A DNA stretch of 64,000 nucleotides, taken from Paenibacillaceae bacterium (GTDB lineage: Bacteria; Bacillota; Bacilli; Paenibacillales; Paenibacillaceae). Position numbers and translations under genes: made by a program. The number at the start of each line of letters is the position of its first letter. Within the stretch, counting starts at the first letter, position 1. The stretch spans positions 9,436-73,435 of the forward strand of contig CAAFUF010000058.1 of assembly GCA_900766135.1 (NCBI GenBank), read 5' to 3'. The notes under the pieces are model-generated. The model was not told the DNA's origin and made no database searches. It worked only from the letters and a program-made list of their open reading frames with translations. Below, in pieces: positions 40,234 through 49,624 of the stretch.

Positions 40234-42591
40234 TTGCAAAGCTTCAAACGAAAGACGCCGGAGGAAATCCTCAAATCGATCTTCGAATTGCATCGGGGTC
40301 GCTTGAAGGTCTATGTCGGGGCGGTCAACGGATCGGGGAAAACCTACCATATGCTGCGGGAGGGCCAAATGCTCCAGGCCGAAGGCATCGACGTGGTCGT
40401 TTGCGCCGTTTCGACTTCGCAAAGGCCGGAAACGGTGGAGCAATTGGCCGGATTGGAGCGAATTCCGAGCATCCACTGGGAAAAGGACGGGGCGGAGAAA
40501 AAGGATTTGAACCTGGAGGTCTTGCTCCAGCGTAATCCCGAGGTGGTGCTAGTGGACGGACTGGCGCACACCAACCGGGAAGGCGCCCCTTTTCCGACCC
40601 GCCTCCAAGACATTAACTATTTGCTTGGCCATGGCATCAGCGTGATCACGACCGTAAACATCTATGAATTGGACGGGATGACGGAATTGGTTCAAAAACT
40701 GGTGGGGATCCAGGTCAAGGAAACCGTTCCGGCGGACACGTTGGAGCTTGCCGACGAAGTTCGGCTGATCGACGTTTCTCCGGAGACGCTGCTGCAGCGG
40801 CTGGCGGACGGGAACCTGCGTAATATTCCCGATAAGGCCGTCTTCAACCGGGGGAATTTGGGCGTGTTGCGCGAGCTGGCGCTGCGGTGGATGGCCGAGG
40901 GCGTCAATGATACGCTCGAGAAACACCGGGAGGAACTGGGGCTGATCGGCGCGGCGGGCGTGGCGGAGCGGATCCTGGTATCTGCGCAGTATCACTGGAA
41001 CGGTTCGATTTACGTGCGGCGGGGCCAGCAGATCGCCAGACGGCTGAACGGCGATTTGCTGGTGGTGACGTTCGTGAATCCGCGCTTGAAGCTATCTCCG
41101 GAAGCCGTGGCCTTTAAACGGTCGCTGACGCAGCTGGTGGAGAAAGTGGAGGCCGAATTCGCGGAACTGCCCCTTTCCGCCAGGCGGGAGCTGCCGGGAG
41201 CGCTGGTCCGGTTTGCCCTGGAACATCGCGTAACCCGGATCGTACTGGGGCATTCCAAGCAAAGCCGGATGCAGGAACTTTGGCAAGGCTCGATCGTCGG
41301 CGACATGTTAAAGAAAACGAGGAACGTGGACGTCTTTATCATCGCCGACCGAGCCGACAACGAAGGGGAACGCATCCTGCCGACCAAAACCCGGGAGGAA
41401 CACGGGGCGGCCGAGCCGTACCGCCGTTTGAGCGAAGCGGAAGTGGACCGGGAAATCGGGCGCATCCGCCGCGGCCGGTTCAAGGTCTACATCGGCGCAG
41501 CCCCCGGGGTCGGCAAAACCTACACGATGCTGCGGGAAGGCAACGATTTGCGCAAGAAAGGAATCGATGCGCGGATCGGTTTACTTGAAACCCACGGAAG
41601 AAGCGAAACCGCGGCCCAGGTCGGCGCGCTGCCGCAGATTTCCCGCGCGGTCATCGATTATCGAGGGACGAGGCTGGAGGAAATGGATACGCAGGCGATT
41701 ATCGCCGAGAATCCGGAGGTCATTTTGGTTGATGAGCTGGCCCATACGAATGTTCCTGGCAGCAAACACAAAAAGCGTTACGAGGACGTGTTGGAGATTC
41801 TCGACGCCGGTATTTCGGTGATTTCGACCATGAACGTGCAGCATTTGGAGAGCTTGAACGACGCCGTGGAACGGATGACCGGCGTTCGCGTCCGGGAGAC
41901 CGTGCCGGATTCGATCCTGCGCCAGGCCGATGAGGTCGAACTCATCGACGTGGCCCCCAGGGCGCTGCAGCAACGGATGCGGGAAGGCAAAATCTACGCG
42001 ATGGACAAAGTGGACCAAGCGCTCGGGAATTTTTTCAAAACCGGTAATCTGATCGCATTGCGCGAACTCGCGCTTAGGGAAATCGCTGACGATGTCGACG
42101 AACGGCTGGAATCATGGCAGCGCCAAAGTCCGCTTCGGGGTCCGACATCCCGGGAAGAAGCGATCTTCGTGGGCGTTACTTTAAGCGCCAACGCGGAGCG
42201 GTTGGTAAGGCGGGGGTTTCGGATCGCTTATCGTCTGAAGGCCAAGTGGCATGTTTTCTACCGGCATTGCGGCCAAGAGCCGACTCCGCAGGAACAGGAG
42301 CGGCTCCAAGCGATCGAGAAGCTGACCCGCCGTCTGGGCGGAACCTTCGAGATGCAGAGGGGGCCGCGCACGCGAAAGCTGGGCGAGGCGCTCGTTCGCA
42401 GGGCGGATGAACTGAAGAGCACGCAGATGATCCTTGGCCAATCCCGGAGAAGCTGGTGGCAGCGGCTTTGGAGAGGAGAGGTCATCCGCCCGTTGCTCCG
42501 GCTTGCCAGGCATATGGACATCCTGGTGGTTGCCGATTTCGATCCTTCGGCCCAAATCAAAAAGGAGGGGAATTCCTTCTCTACGGAATAG
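40234..42591 (+). CDS. Tandem double KdpD sensor protein (KdpD-USP twice, no kinase domain)
   Basis: The 785-residue protein contains two copies of the KdpD N-terminal half. Copy 1 has Walker A GAVNGSGKTYHMLREG at residue 29 and a Walker-B-like VVLVDGLAHTN, then a USP-like domain to about residue 385. Copy 2 has GAAPGVGKTYTMLREG at residue 421, the canonical VILVDELAHTN, VISTMNVQHLESL, then a second USP-like domain. No membrane helices, HisKA or HATPase domain follow, so it cannot be a kinase. In copy 1 the DELAHTN Glu is replaced by Gly, so one ATPase half may be inactive. TTG 40234 is chosen because GGGGAGG precedes it by 9 bases; TTG 40189 is an alternative. Known KdpD USP domains can bind c-di-AMP, but the S. 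aureus-type SxS...FTAxY residues are not evident here. Confidence 0.85.
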   Translation: MQSFKRKTPEEILKSIFELHRGRLKVYVGAVNGSGKTYHMLREGQMLQAEGIDVVVCAVSTSQRPETVEQLAGLERIPSIHWEKDGAEKKDLNLEVLLQRNPEVVLVDGLAHTNREGAPFPTRLQDINYLLGHGISVITTVNIYELDGMTELVQKLVGIQVKETVPADTLELADEVRLIDVSPETLLQRLADGNLRNIPDKAVFNRGNLGVLRELALRWMAEGVNDTLEKHREELGLIGAAGVAERILVSAQYHWNGSIYVRRGQQIARRLNGDLLVVTFVNPRLKLSPEAVAFKRSLTQLVEKVEAEFAELPLSARRELPGALVRFALEHRVTRIVLGHSKQSRMQELWQGSIVGDMLKKTRNVDVFIIADRADNEGERILPTKTREEHGAAEPYRRLSEAEVDREIGRIRRGRFKVYIGAAPGVGKTYTMLREGNDLRKKGIDARIGLLETHGRSETAAQVGALPQISRAVIDYRGTRLEEMDTQAIIAENPEVILVDELAHTNVPGSKHKKRYEDVLEILDAGISVISTMNVQHLESLNDAVERMTGVRVRETVPDSILRQADEVELIDVAPRALQQRMREGKIYAMDKVDQALGNFFKTGNLIALRELALREIADDVDERLESWQRQSPLRGPTSREEAIFVGVTLSANAERLVRRGFRIAYRLKAKWHVFYRHCGQEPTPQEQERLQAIEKLTRRLGGTFEMQRGPRTRKLGEALVRRADELKSTQMILGQSRRSWWQRLWRGEVIRPLLRLARHMDILVVADFDPSAQIKKEGNSFSTE

Positions 42592-42676
42592 GATATCGAC
42601 AAGGCGATCCGGATCAGGTATAAATGAATCAACGAGAAAGTGGTCATTCATTCCTGAACAGGAGGCGATCCTAGCA

Positions 42677-43198
42677 ATGGACCCTAGATATCCGATAGGC
42701 AAGTATGCCTTCGAAGGCGAGATCACCGCGGCGCAGCGGGAGCAATGGATACGAGAAATCGAGACGCTGCCGGCGCGATTAAGGCAGGCCGTAGCCGGTT
42801 TGAGCGAAGATCAACTGAACCTGCCCTACCGCGAGGGAGGCTGGACTTTGCGTCAGGTCGTGCACCATCTGGCCGACAGCCATATCAATGCCTATACCCG
42901 TTTTAAACTGGCGTTAACCGAAGAGACGCCGACGATCCGACCTTACTTCGAAGACCGCTGGGCGACGCTGGCAGACTACGAGGGAGAAATCGAGGTTTCG
43001 CTGGTTTTGCTTGAAGCGCTGCACCGCCGCTGGACCAACCTGTTGAAATCGTTGGGCGACGCGGATTACGAGCGCAAGTTCCATCACCCCGAATCGGGTG
43101 AAACGACCCGTTTGGCCTATACCCTCGGCAATTACGCCTGGCACGGAAACCATCATCTTGCGCATATCACTGCCCTAAGAACGAAGCTGGATCTTTAG
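42677..43198 (+). CDS. YfiT/BstA-like bacillithiol transferase (DinB superfamily)
   Basis: The 173-residue protein begins MDPRYPIGKYAFEGEIT, the classic YfiT N-terminus. The metal helix is WTLRQVVHHLADSHINAY and the C-terminal GNYAWHGNHHLAHITAL supplies two more His, giving the usual three-His metal site. YfiT-type proteins are metal-dependent hydrolase-fold enzymes, several of which transfer bacillithiol to electrophiles. Of the DinB-type proteins in this window this is the best-assigned. The ribosome binding site is AGGAGG. A terminator follows at 43218. Confidence 0.88.
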   Translation: MDPRYPIGKYAFEGEITAAQREQWIREIETLPARLRQAVAGLSEDQLNLPYREGGWTLRQVVHHLADSHINAYTRFKLALTEETPTIRPYFEDRWATLADYEGEIEVSLVLLEALHRRWTNLLKSLGDADYERKFHHPESGETTRLAYTLGNYAWHGNHHLAHITALRTKLDL

Positions 43199-43217
43199 TT
43201 CCGGCTCATTTGACGCA

Positions 43218-43258
43218 GCAGCCCGAAAGTCCCATGAAGGACCGCGGGCTGTTTTTTT
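43218..43258 (+). terminator. Terminator after the YfiT-like gene
   Basis: CAGCCCG pairs with CGGGCTG, with an inner GTCC/GGAC stem, followed by seven T. Confidence 0.8.
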
Positions 43259-43332
43259 GCGTTCCAGGGAACTTTGCGAAATTGGAAAAGAACTTTAATT
43301 TCAGCTATAAATCGGCATTTTGAGTTATAGAA

Positions 43333-43346
43333 AGAAAGCGCTGCCT
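43333..43346 (+). promoter_or_regulatory. Candidate catabolite-response (cre) site
   Basis: AGAAAGCGCTGCCT matches TGWAARCGYTWNCW at 12 of 14 positions and lies 54 bases before a glycoside hydrolase gene. CcpA repression is inferred. Confidence 0.4.
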
Positions 43347-43399
43347 ATTTTAACATGGGGTTCGTAATCGATACTTGACGACGAAAGGATGGATGATTC

Positions 43400-46045
43400 T
43401 TGAAGGCTGACACGGCGAAAAGGTGGAAGTTGAAGACGGTGTTGCGATACGCGTTGATCGCGATATTGGCTTGTACGATGACCGGAGGCGCGGAGGTCGC
43501 CCCGAAGCGGGCTGCCGCCGAGGCGGCGAACGCGCAAGAACCAGGTGCGGTTTACTCGTTTGAGGCGGAGGCGCCGGCGAACTCCTATTCCGGCAAAGCC
43601 GGGGCGGTCTCGTGCGACACTTGCTCCGGCGGGGCCAAGGTAGGCAATCTCTACCAAGGATCGGCCATGCAGTTTCATGACGTCCGCGTAGCGGAAGCCG
43701 GCGTGTACAAACTGAGTTTGTCCTATATTTCCGGGGACACCCGCTCGTTTATGATCAGCGTCAATGGCGGGGAGCGGGAGCGGTTCACGCCGCCGGCGAC
43801 GAAGGACTGGAATACGGTAGGCACATTCGATTTCGAGGTTCGGTTGCAGGCGGGCACGAATACGTTGTCTTTTGACGATGATGGAGGGTATGCTCCGGAT
43901 TTGGACAAGATCGAATTGACCTTCGTATCCGCTTCGGACCCGGGAACAGGCCCGGGGGAGGGCGAAGATCCGGCGCTTGGTGCACCGGTGAAAACGGAGA
44001 AATATGGACCGGTCGCCGTGACCCGGCACGAGAAAGGAGTAAGCGTTTCGAGCGGCAGTTTGAAGCTGCAATACAACACGGAAACCGGGTTGTCGGCTTA
44101 TATCTGGAAAGTGCGCGGGGAAGAAGCGAAGATCCAAGGGGCTTACAGCTCCCTGCAGCTGGATCAATATTTGACCAGCAAGGATTACGCAAGGCACGAG
44201 TTTAAGATGGAAGAGGTTGAGCCGTTCCAGGACCGGGACGGCAAGGGGATCAAGGTGACGGTGAGCAATCGGCAGGACGGACTGCCGACCCTGAAGCAAA
44301 TTTACTACATTTATGAGCAGAAGGATTACCTGCTTACCCAAGTCGTCGCGGAGCAGGCTACGCCGATGGCCACGAGCTATATCGCTCCGCTGATCGTGGA
44401 CCGACGCGGCGGGGTGGATCTCGGCCGGTATGGCGATAACCGGGTGCTGGTGACCCCGTTCGATAACGATGCGTGGTCGCGTTATTTGTCAAAGACGATC
44501 AATACGGACTTGAACAATCAAAATTACGAAAGCTCGGAACTGACAGCGATCTTCGACAACGACAGCCGCCGCGGTTTTGTGGTGGGTTCGGTCAGCCACG
44601 ATACGTGGAAAACGGGCATTTATTGGAGCGGCTCGAACGACCGCTTGAATAAGCTGAACGTATACGGCGGCTTCTCCTCCCTGGCCTCAACGCATGATTC
44701 GTTGCCTCATGCCAAGGTCAGCGGGACAACGGTCGCCTCGCCGAAAGTATTTGTCGGTTATTTTGACGATTATCGGGACGGGCTCGAGTCGTACGGACAG
44801 GCGAATGCCGCGGAGGCGCCGCCGCTTGCTTTCGGCCCCGGCGTACCACAGGGAGTTCCGGTGGGCTGGAACAGCTGGGGGGCCGTCGGCAGCCATTTAA
44901 CCTACGACAAGGTGGTCGAGACTTCCGATTACTTTAAGGCCAATCTGCAGGGGGAATCATTTGACAACGACGGCCAGCTTTATATCAACCTCGATTCCTA
45001 CTGGGACAACATGAACGACGAGCAACTGGGCCAGCTGGTTGAACATATCAAGGCCAACGGCCAGAAGGCCGGCATCTATTATGGCCCGTTCGTCTACTGG
45101 GGCGATAATTTAAGCCAGCCGGTGGAAGGGACGGACGGAAAGTACACCTATGGCGACATCGTGCTGCGCGATGCGCAAGGGAATCCGCTACCGAAGCTGG
45201 ACGGCGCCTATGCCGTAGATCCGACCCATCCGGGCACGAAGCAACGGATCGACTACTATGTGAATCGCTTTAAAGAGCATGGGTTCGAGTATATTAAGCT
45301 GGATTTCCTGAGCCACGGCTCATTGGAAGGCCAACACTTCAACTCCCAGACGCCTACAGGCATCCAGGCTTACAATGAAGGCATGGCTTATATCGTGAAT
45401 GCCCTGGACGGTTCGATGTTTATCAGCGCTTCGATCGCTCCGCTCTTCCCGAGTCAATACGCGCATAGCCGGCGGATTTCCTGCGACGTGGACGGTTCAC
45501 TGGGCAGCACCGAGTACCAACTGAATAACCTGACCTATGGCTGGTGGCAGAACGGCACGATCTACCGCTACACCGATCCGGACTACATGACGCTGGTCAA
45601 AGGCGGCTCACTGCTCGGCGCGCAAACCCGCGTGAACGCGGCGGCGATTTCCGGCACCGTGTTCCTGAACTCGGACGATGTCGCTGACCGGGCCGCGCGC
45701 GAATACATGGAGAAGCTGTTGGTCAATCCGGCCGTCAACGCGGTGGCCAAGAAAGGGCAAGCGTTCCGCCCGATCGAAGGCAATACCGGAACCGCGGCGG
45801 CGGAGGCTTTTATCCTGAAGAACGGCGGCGCGTATTACCTCGCGGTGTTTAACTTCACGAACGAGCCGGTGGAACGCACGATTGATTTCGAACGGGCCGC
45901 GATGGACAACAAAGGCCGCTCCGGCTTCCGCGTGACGGATCTATGGACCGGCGAGGAATCGCGTGCGAAGACCGGGCTGCACACCCGGCTGCAAGGCGCT
46001 GAGTCCAAGCTGTATAAGCTCGTTCCCGTGGCGGGCGGCGAATAA
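43400..46045 (+). CDS. Secreted glycoside hydrolase (GH27/GH36-like alpha-galactosidase-type) with N-terminal CBM
   Basis: The 881-residue protein has a signal peptide (about 30-40 residues, ending around AAAEAANA). A carbohydrate-binding beta-sandwich (residues 50-175, YSFEAEAPANSYSG..., CBM35/CBM6-like) is followed by a linker and a large catalytic region. The TIM barrel shows VPVGWNSWGAVG at the start, INLDSYWD, KAGIYYGPF, the nucleophile-type YIKLDFLSHG with Asp635, and ISCDVDG as possible acid/base. These are clan GH-D features (alpha-galactosidase family). The start is a TTG at 43400 preceded by AAAGGATGG. The GH call is firm; the exact family and substrate are inferred. Confidence 0.82.
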   Translation: MKADTAKRWKLKTVLRYALIAILACTMTGGAEVAPKRAAAEAANAQEPGAVYSFEAEAPANSYSGKAGAVSCDTCSGGAKVGNLYQGSAMQFHDVRVAEAGVYKLSLSYISGDTRSFMISVNGGERERFTPPATKDWNTVGTFDFEVRLQAGTNTLSFDDDGGYAPDLDKIELTFVSASDPGTGPGEGEDPALGAPVKTEKYGPVAVTRHEKGVSVSSGSLKLQYNTETGLSAYIWKVRGEEAKIQGAYSSLQLDQYLTSKDYARHEFKMEEVEPFQDRDGKGIKVTVSNRQDGLPTLKQIYYIYEQKDYLLTQVVAEQATPMATSYIAPLIVDRRGGVDLGRYGDNRVLVTPFDNDAWSRYLSKTINTDLNNQNYESSELTAIFDNDSRRGFVVGSVSHDTWKTGIYWSGSNDRLNKLNVYGGFSSLASTHDSLPHAKVSGTTVASPKVFVGYFDDYRDGLESYGQANAAEAPPLAFGPGVPQGVPVGWNSWGAVGSHLTYDKVVETSDYFKANLQGESFDNDGQLYINLDSYWDNMNDEQLGQLVEHIKANGQKAGIYYGPFVYWGDNLSQPVEGTDGKYTYGDIVLRDAQGNPLPKLDGAYAVDPTHPGTKQRIDYYVNRFKEHGFEYIKLDFLSHGSLEGQHFNSQTPTGIQAYNEGMAYIVNALDGSMFISASIAPLFPSQYAHSRRISCDVDGSLGSTEYQLNNLTYGWWQNGTIYRYTDPDYMTLVKGGSLLGAQTRVNAAAISGTVFLNSDDVADRAAREYMEKLLVNPAVNAVAKKGQAFRPIEGNTGTAAAEAFILKNGGAYYLAVFNFTNEPVERTIDFERAAMDNKGRSGFRVTDLWTGEESRAKTGLHTRLQGAESKLYKLVPVAGGE

Positions 46046-46057
46046 AAATCAATAAAA

Positions 46058-46095
46058 AAAGGGAGCCGTGGATCACGGCTCCCTTTATCTATTTT
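46058..46095. terminator. Bidirectional terminator between glycosidase and permease genes
   Basis: AAAGGGAGCCGTG pairs perfectly (13 bp) with CACGGCTCCCTTT around a GAT loop. T-runs lie on both strands, serving the convergent genes. Confidence 0.93.
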
Positions 46096-47178
46096 TTATA
46101 GTACCCAAGCGCCTACGACACCGGCAACGATACCGAGGACGACTACCGAGGCGAACACGAATCCCAGCACCTTGCGCGGGAAAGAGCGCGACACCATCAG
46201 CAAGGATGGCAGGCTAATCGCTGGCAGCGTAAGCAACAGGGCTGCAGCCGGTCCAGCACCGAGTCCAAGCGCGGTGAACGATTGAATAATCGGAATTTCC
46301 GCCGCCGTCGGGATCACGAACAACGTGCCGACGAGGGCGAATAGCAGGATGGTCAGAATGCCGCCGCCTAGTTCGACCGGGAACAAGACGCCTTGGAATG
46401 CACCAAGCAGCAGGACGGATAACAGATACGCCGGTACGACGTTCAGGATCATCATTCCGAGGCTTTTCAGCCAACGCAGGGCAAACGGTCCTTCGTCCTT
46501 CAGCTCGGCTGCCGCTTCCGCCCGTTCCATCTCCGCTGGAGCAGGAACCTGCTGGCCTTTGGCCAGACGGTTGGCGAAATAACTGACTCCAAACGTCAGC
46601 ACGATTCCGAAGACGAGGCGGAGCAAGGTGAATTTCCAGGACAACACGAAGGTCATGAAAATCAGCGTCGCCGGGTTCAGCACCGGATTGCCAAGCCAGA
46701 AAGCCAGGCTGGCGCCAACGGACACGTTGCGTTTACGCAGGCCTGCGGCGATCGGCGCGGCGCAGCACGTGCACATCATCCCCGGCAAGGAGACGATGCC
46801 GCCGAGAAAAGTGCTCTTAAACCGGCTGCTGCCGAGAACTTTATGTAACCACTGAGCGGGTAGAAGAACCTGTACGAGGGAACCTAGCAAAATGCCTAGT
46901 ACGGCAGCCTTCCATACCGATTTGAAATAGGCGGCCGCATAATCGAGCGCCGCGCTCCACGAGATCGGACCGGAAGCATCCGCTCCCAGGATCGAAGAGC
47001 CGATCGAATGCTCCGTGGCGGCCTTGAACGCTTTTCCGTAATAAGGCCACCATTTGACATAACTTAAGCCGGCGATGGCTATGATGAGAAACAGTACGAT
47101 AAACAACGCCGTTTTGCGTTTATTGAAACCGTGCGGCGGCTGTTGCGGGTAATGGCCGCTTGTCGATGATGAAACCAT
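46096..47178 (-). CDS. Permease of the ArsP/UPF0718 (YraQ) family
   Basis: The 360-residue membrane protein has about 8-9 helices. The family motif GGIVSLPGMMCTCCAAPIAAGLRKRNVS contains the Cys pair (CTCC), and NPVLNPATLIFM follows. ArsP-type permeases export trivalent organoarsenicals, and related ones handle Cu or other metals; the substrate here is unknown. The N-terminus (HYPQQPPHGFNKRK) is a soluble Pro-rich extension. It is divergent from selD. A perfect 12-bp palindrome lies 29 bases upstream. Confidence 0.82.
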   Translation of the reverse strand: MVSSSTSGHYPQQPPHGFNKRKTALFIVLFLIIAIAGLSYVKWWPYYGKAFKAATEHSIGSSILGADASGPISWSAALDYAAAYFKSVWKAAVLGILLGSLVQVLLPAQWLHKVLGSSRFKSTFLGGIVSLPGMMCTCCAAPIAAGLRKRNVSVGASLAFWLGNPVLNPATLIFMTFVLSWKFTLLRLVFGIVLTFGVSYFANRLAKGQQVPAPAEMERAEAAAELKDEGPFALRWLKSLGMMILNVVPAYLLSVLLLGAFQGVLFPVELGGGILTILLFALVGTLFVIPTAAEIPIIQSFTALGLGAGPAAALLLTLPAISLPSLLMVSRSFPRKVLGFVFASVVVLGIVAGVVGAWVL

Positions 47179-47207
47179 AAGATGTTGCTCCCTCCACTAA
47201 CGATTAG

Positions 47208-47219
47208 ATTTGATCAAAT
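47208..47219. promoter_or_regulatory. 12-bp palindrome upstream of the permease gene
   Basis: ATTTGATCAAAT is perfectly self-complementary and lies in the promoter region of the divergent permease gene. It resembles an ArsR-type operator half-dyad, but the regulator is not in the window. Confidence 0.3.
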
Positions 47220-47375
47220 GCACGAAATATAGTATACCATACGATGGCAAGTGAACTATATCGCATCCGTGCTCCAGCAGCAGCCAGGCGGTTGCCTTTT
47301 ATACCGGAACTGGAGTACGCTTGAATATAGAAGAAAGATTCCTATTTAGGATATAGGGAAGGATTGTGATCAATC

Positions 47376-48428
47376 ATGTCTACCGCTGAACCTGTAAAAT
47401 TAACATCCCTGTCCAGCAAAGGGGGCTGCGGCTGCAAAATCGGCCCGGCCGACCTGATGCAGGTGATTCGAAGCCTCCCGCCTACGGTGCCGAATCCCGA
47501 TTTGCTGGTGGGCCTCGATACAAGTGACGATGCCGGTGTTTACCGGTTAAACGACGAACTCGCGCTGGTACAGACGGTCGATTTCTTTACGCCGATCGTC
47601 GACGATCCATATTCGTTCGGGCAGATCGCTGCGGCGAACGCGCTCAGCGATATTTACGCGATGGGCGGCAAGCCGCTCACGGTGCTGAACATTGTGGCTT
47701 TTCCCATTTCAACGTTGGATAAAAGCATTCTGGCCGATATCCTGCGCGGCGCAGGAGACAAGGTTCAAGAGGCCGGAGCGACGCTGGTGGGCGGCCATTC
47801 CATCGACGATAAGGAGCCGAAATTCGGCCTGGCGGTTACCGGTTTGGTGCATCCCGATAAAGTAAGAACGAATGCCGGCGCCAAGCCAGGGGACAAGCTG
47901 ATCCTGACCAAGCCGATCGGCGTCGGCATTATGACGACCTCGATCAAGAAGGATCAGTTAAGCGCGGAGGAGACGCAGCGCGTCACCGCTGTCATGGCTA
48001 CGCTCAATAAGACGGCCGCCGAGGTGATGGAGCCGTACGACGTGCACGCTTGCACGGACGTCACCGGCTTCGGCTTGATGGGCCACGCCTTGGAAATGGC
48101 CAAGGGCAGCGGCACCGGCATCCGAATCATGCAGCGCGACGTGCCGGTGCTCCCGCGCGTTCGCGAATTGGCGGAACAAGGTTTTGTTCCGGGCGGGACC
48201 AAAAACAATTACGCCCATGTGGAAGCGGACATTACGTTCCCGGATTCGCTGGACCAGATCGGCCGGTATATTTTGTGCGATGCGGTGACGTCCGGGGGCT
48301 TGCTGATTTCGGTGAACTCGGACCAAAGCGAGCAGCTGCTGGCCGAACTGCGGAAGGCCGGCGTAGAGGCCAGCCTGATCGGCGAGGTTACTGCGGAGAA
48401 CGCGGGCCATATCGTGGTGGAAGCGTAG
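47376..48428 (+). CDS. selD: Selenide, water dikinase
   Basis: The 350-residue enzyme makes selenophosphate from selenide and ATP. The N-terminal catalytic loop GGCGCKIGP holds Cys18 (the position that is selenocysteine in some species) and Lys21. Other blocks are DDAGVYRL, the ATP-binding VGGHSIDDKEPKFGLAVTG and DVTGFGLMGH. It uses Cys, so no UGA recoding is involved. It is followed 16 bases later by mnmH. Both genes together supply tRNA selenouridine; no selA or selB is present in the window. Confidence 0.97.
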   Translation: MSTAEPVKLTSLSSKGGCGCKIGPADLMQVIRSLPPTVPNPDLLVGLDTSDDAGVYRLNDELALVQTVDFFTPIVDDPYSFGQIAAANALSDIYAMGGKPLTVLNIVAFPISTLDKSILADILRGAGDKVQEAGATLVGGHSIDDKEPKFGLAVTGLVHPDKVRTNAGAKPGDKLILTKPIGVGIMTTSIKKDQLSAEETQRVTAVMATLNKTAAEVMEPYDVHACTDVTGFGLMGHALEMAKGSGTGIRIMQRDVPVLPRVRELAEQGFVPGGTKNNYAHVEADITFPDSLDQIGRYILCDAVTSGGLLISVNSDQSEQLLAELRKAGVEASLIGEVTAENAGHIVVEA

Positions 48429-48444
48429 GAAGGGGTTTGCAGCA

Positions 48445-49488
48445 TTGGATATGTTTCAGGATTTAGAGCTGGAGGAATGGGCGGAACAGAGGGAGAGCGG
48501 CAAGGCGATCACGATGATCGACGTGAGATCGCCTTCCGAGTTCACCGAATCCACGATTCCGGGCAGCTTGAATATCCCGCTCTTTGACGATCAGGAGCGG
48601 GCGGAAATCGGAACTTTATACAAACAAGTGAGTGTGGATGCCGCTAAACAGCGCGGGCTTGAAATCGTTTCGGCCAAGCTGCCGGATTTCGTCCGGAAGT
48701 TTGCGGAAATTTCCGGGCGTAAAGCGGTATTCTGCTGGCGCGGGGGCATGCGGAGCCGAACGACGGCCACGCTGCTCAGCCTCATGGATATTCACACCTA
48801 CCGGCTGGCTGGCGGATACCGGGCTTATCGCCAATGGGTCGTCAGCACGCTGGAGAATCTGGACTTTGCGCCGGAATTGACCGTGATCCACGGGAATACG
48901 GGAAGCGGCAAGACGCTGTTGCTGCGTAAACTCCAGGAACAAGGATACCCCGTGATCGATCTGGAAGGGATGGCCGGCCATCGGGGATCGGTGTTTGGCC
49001 AAATCGGGCTGCAGGCCCATAACCAGAAGATGTTCGATTCGCTGCTGCTGGAGGATTTACTGCGTTATCGGGAAGCGCCCTATGTGTTGATGGAGGCGGA
49101 AAGCAAACGGATCGGCAAAGTGGTCGTCCCCGATTTGCTCATGGCGAAGAAAGAGCAGGGCCGTCATATCCGTATCGACCTGCCGACGAACGTCCGCGTG
49201 CAGATCATTTTGGAGGATTATAAGCCTTGGAACAATCCGGAGGCCTGTTTGCAGGCGTTCCGGAAAATCAAATCGAAGATCCATACGCCGATCGCTGCGG
49301 AAATCGAACAAAGCTTGCTTGCGGGCCGCTTTGACCGTGCGGTTGAACTTCTGCTGATCTACTATTATGATCCCCGGTATGCGCATACGGAGGGTCAATA
49401 CGAGGATGCGGAGTTTACGGTAATCCGTTCCGACTCGGTCGATGGGGCGGTTATGAAGGCAGAGCGGCTCTTGCCAAAGCCGGATTAA
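48445..49488 (+). CDS. mnmH: tRNA 2-selenouridine synthase
   Basis: The 347-residue protein (also called SelU or YbbB) has an N-terminal rhodanese domain with the catalytic Cys97 in AVFCWRGGMRS, and a C-terminal P-loop domain with Walker A GNTGSGKT and EGMAGHRGS. It replaces the sulfur of 2-thiouridine at tRNA position 34 by selenium, using selenophosphate from the upstream SelD. The start is the TTG at 48445 with AGGAAGGGG 9 bases before; ATG 48451 is possible but too far from the ribosome binding site. It forms a two-gene selenium operon. Confidence 0.95.
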   Translation: MDMFQDLELEEWAEQRESGKAITMIDVRSPSEFTESTIPGSLNIPLFDDQERAEIGTLYKQVSVDAAKQRGLEIVSAKLPDFVRKFAEISGRKAVFCWRGGMRSRTTATLLSLMDIHTYRLAGGYRAYRQWVVSTLENLDFAPELTVIHGNTGSGKTLLLRKLQEQGYPVIDLEGMAGHRGSVFGQIGLQAHNQKMFDSLLLEDLLRYREAPYVLMEAESKRIGKVVVPDLLMAKKEQGRHIRIDLPTNVRVQIILEDYKPWNNPEACLQAFRKIKSKIHTPIAAEIEQSLLAGRFDRAVELLLIYYYDPRYAHTEGQYEDAEFTVIRSDSVDGAVMKAERLLPKPD

Positions 49489-49502
49489 TGATAAACGTTT
49501 CT

Positions 49503-49538
49503 AAACAGCTCGCAGATGTTTTTGCGGGCTGTTTTTTT
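49503..49538 (+). terminator. Terminator of the selD-mnmH operon
   Basis: AAACAGCTCGCA pairs with TGCGGGCTGTTT (one mismatch or G-U), followed by a run of T. Confidence 0.8.
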
Positions 49539-49624
49539 GATGTTCCGATTTGGGGATGGAAAAGACAGACAAACCGCTTTACAATAGAGAAGAAAATACT
49601 GGGAATAGTGGGAAGGTGAAACGG

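Noticed and set aside
47376..47460. Possible selenocysteine in SelD
   Set aside because: The catalytic position is TGC (Cys18), not TGA, so no recoding is needed.
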